This document shows, in pieces, positions 63,237-64,000 of a DNA stretch of 64,000 nt. The notes under the pieces are model-generated. The model saw only the letters and a program-made list of their open reading frames with translations. It ran no database searches and had not been told where the DNA came from. This DNA is from Nitrospirota bacterium (GTDB lineage: Bacteria > Nitrospirota > Leptospirillia > Leptospirillales > Leptospirillaceae). Position 1 is the stretch's first letter, and each line of letters opens with the position of its first letter. The stretch spans positions 1 to 64,000 of the forward strand of contig JAKAYA010000004.1 in NCBI GenBank assembly GCA_021826965.1, read 5' to 3'. A program made the position numbers and the translations under genes.

Positions 63237-64000
63237 ATGATTCCGGAAAGACCTCTTTTCTGGAAAGGTATACCTTTATTCCATATCCGTTTTTTTTCTC
63301 GGGACTTTTTCGGGCGGCTGTACTTTGTTCTCGGGCAAGGGCTCGGGGATCATGTCAACGGGTTCCGCGTCCTGCACGAGATTCGCACAAGGTTTCCGAA
63401 AGCTCATTGCATCGTCTATGCCGATCAAAGGTGGGAAGATCTTGTCTGTCGAATTTCGGAAATTGAAATCCGATGGTTTCCCAAGGCAAAAGATGTTTTG
63501 TCCAGGGAAGGGACAAACAATCCCTACGATCAGGCCCATGAAGAAATCCGGACTGAAATCCGGACAATGAAGGAACCGTCCTATCTGGCCTATGCCCATT
63601 TTCCGATGCCGGACCGCTATGCCCGTCGTGAAACGACTCTGGAAGCGACGGCGCGGAGTATCGGCTTATCCTTAAAAGAAGCCGCACGCCCATATCTTCC
63701 CGTTAAAGCTGAAGATCTTGCATGGGCCGAAGGGTACTTGAAAGAACATGCGTTGGAAGCCGGCAAGTTCGTCCTCATCTCTCCTTATTCCTGGGAGAAC
63801 AAGCGCTGGGGAAAGGAGAATTTTTCCCGCCTGATTGATGCTCTCAGAGACAGGTTTCACCTTCGTACAGTTGTTGTTTCCTATCCGGAAATCGGACCAT
63901 TCGGCAACACTGGAGTTGTTTGTGCCTATGACTTATCGCTTGGACAGATTTCCGGACTGATGCAACTGGCGGGGCTCTATATCGGTCTCGATTCGGGTCC
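63237..64000 (+). CDS. Glycosyltransferase family 9 (heptosyltransferase-like), truncated by the window edge
   Basis: An open frame of 254 codons that runs off the right end without a stop. LYFVLGQGLGDHVNGFRVLHEIRTRFPKAHCIVY is the GT9 opening, and FVLISPYSWENKRWGKENFSRLIDAL with ISGLMQLAGLYIGLDSGP (the conserved D-S-G-P end) belongs to the nucleotide-sugar domain. Such enzymes transfer heptose or related sugars to the LPS core. TTG 63198 is in frame and could be an earlier start; neither start has a good ribosome site. Confidence 0.8.
   Translation, partial: MIPERPLFWKGIPLFHIRFFSRDFFGRLYFVLGQGLGDHVNGFRVLHEIRTRFPKAHCIVYADQRWEDLVCRISEIEIRWFPKAKDVLSREGTNNPYDQAHEEIRTEIRTMKEPSYLAYAHFPMPDRYARRETTLEATARSIGLSLKEAARPYLPVKAEDLAWAEGYLKEHALEAGKFVLISPYSWENKRWGKENFSRLIDALRDRFHLRTVVVSYPEIGPFGNTGVVCAYDLSLGQISGLMQLAGLYIGLDSG

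Noticed and set aside
1-64000. CRISPR array or origin of replication
   Set aside because: No series of regularly spaced direct repeats and no DnaA-box cluster or dnaA/dnaN/gyrB context was seen.

Overview
The window is about 64 kb of moderately GC-rich, densely coding DNA from a Gram-negative bacterium. It has a full lipid A/Kdo pathway with BamA, a CIRCE/HrcA-controlled chaperone operon, a multiheme cytochrome, cobalamin genes, DsrE/TusA sulfur-relay proteins, and relics of IS200/IS605 and ISAzo13-type elements. Together these suggest an acidophilic Nitrospirota of the Leptospirillum type. That assignment is an inference from gene content and protein style; no rRNA gene or other taxonomic marker lies in the window.

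Layout. (1) 1-3.6 kb: a minus-strand pyruvate-oxidase-like ThDP enzyme, a 630-bp intergenic region, and an M23 murein hydrolase. (2) 3.8-18.6 kb: a housekeeping run of clpC, tsaD, argS, tgt, yajC, secD, secF, a tiny membrane ORF, recJ, a bifunctional rel, fdhE and a small membrane protein, closed by a strong intrinsic terminator. (3) 18.6-26.6 kb: a TetR-headed operon holding a tetraheme c-type cytochrome, two complete EmrA/EmrB-like pairs and one TolC-like channel, mostly joined by ATGA-type overlaps; a near-perfect 22-bp palindrome lies in front of it. (4) 26.8-34.3 kb: a perfect CIRCE operator and sigma70-type promoter, then hrcA-grpE-dnaK, a terminator, dnaJ, rsmE, an RDD membrane protein, a TPMT-like methyltransferase and cobU.

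(5) 33.7-43.0 kb: a split cobalamin block (cobU, cobT, cobS; a CobC-like phosphatase; cbiA; cbiC with an extra N-terminal domain). It is interrupted by a minus-strand five-gene DsrE/TusA-like operon with its own promoter, and by an aldo/keto reductase. (6) 43.0-47.4 kb: an isocitrate-dehydrogenase-type enzyme paired with a small orphan protein and a terminator, then a decayed accessory patch. The patch holds a coiled-coil ORF with a 33-bp tandem duplication, a multiply frameshifted ISAzo13-type transposase, a TnpB fragment and tRNA-Phe(GAA). (7) 47.4-64 kb: a long envelope operon (bamA, skp, lpxD, fabZ, lpxA, lpxI, Gfo/Idh oxidoreductase, lpxB, a low-GC glycosyltransferase, msbA, waaA, lpxK, an LpxL-type acyltransferase, a second glycosyltransferase and a truncated GT9 glycosyltransferase).

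How the parts work together. The right-hand 17 kb forms a lipid A factory with the outer-membrane protein insertase. The chaperone operon and clpC supply proteostasis. The EmrAB/TolC operon is a probable tripartite export system, notable for its co-transcribed multiheme cytochrome and doubled pump. The DsrE/TusA operon is a probable sulfur-carrier relay with no sulfur oxidation enzyme beside it. These last two are the best candidates for undescribed biology here.
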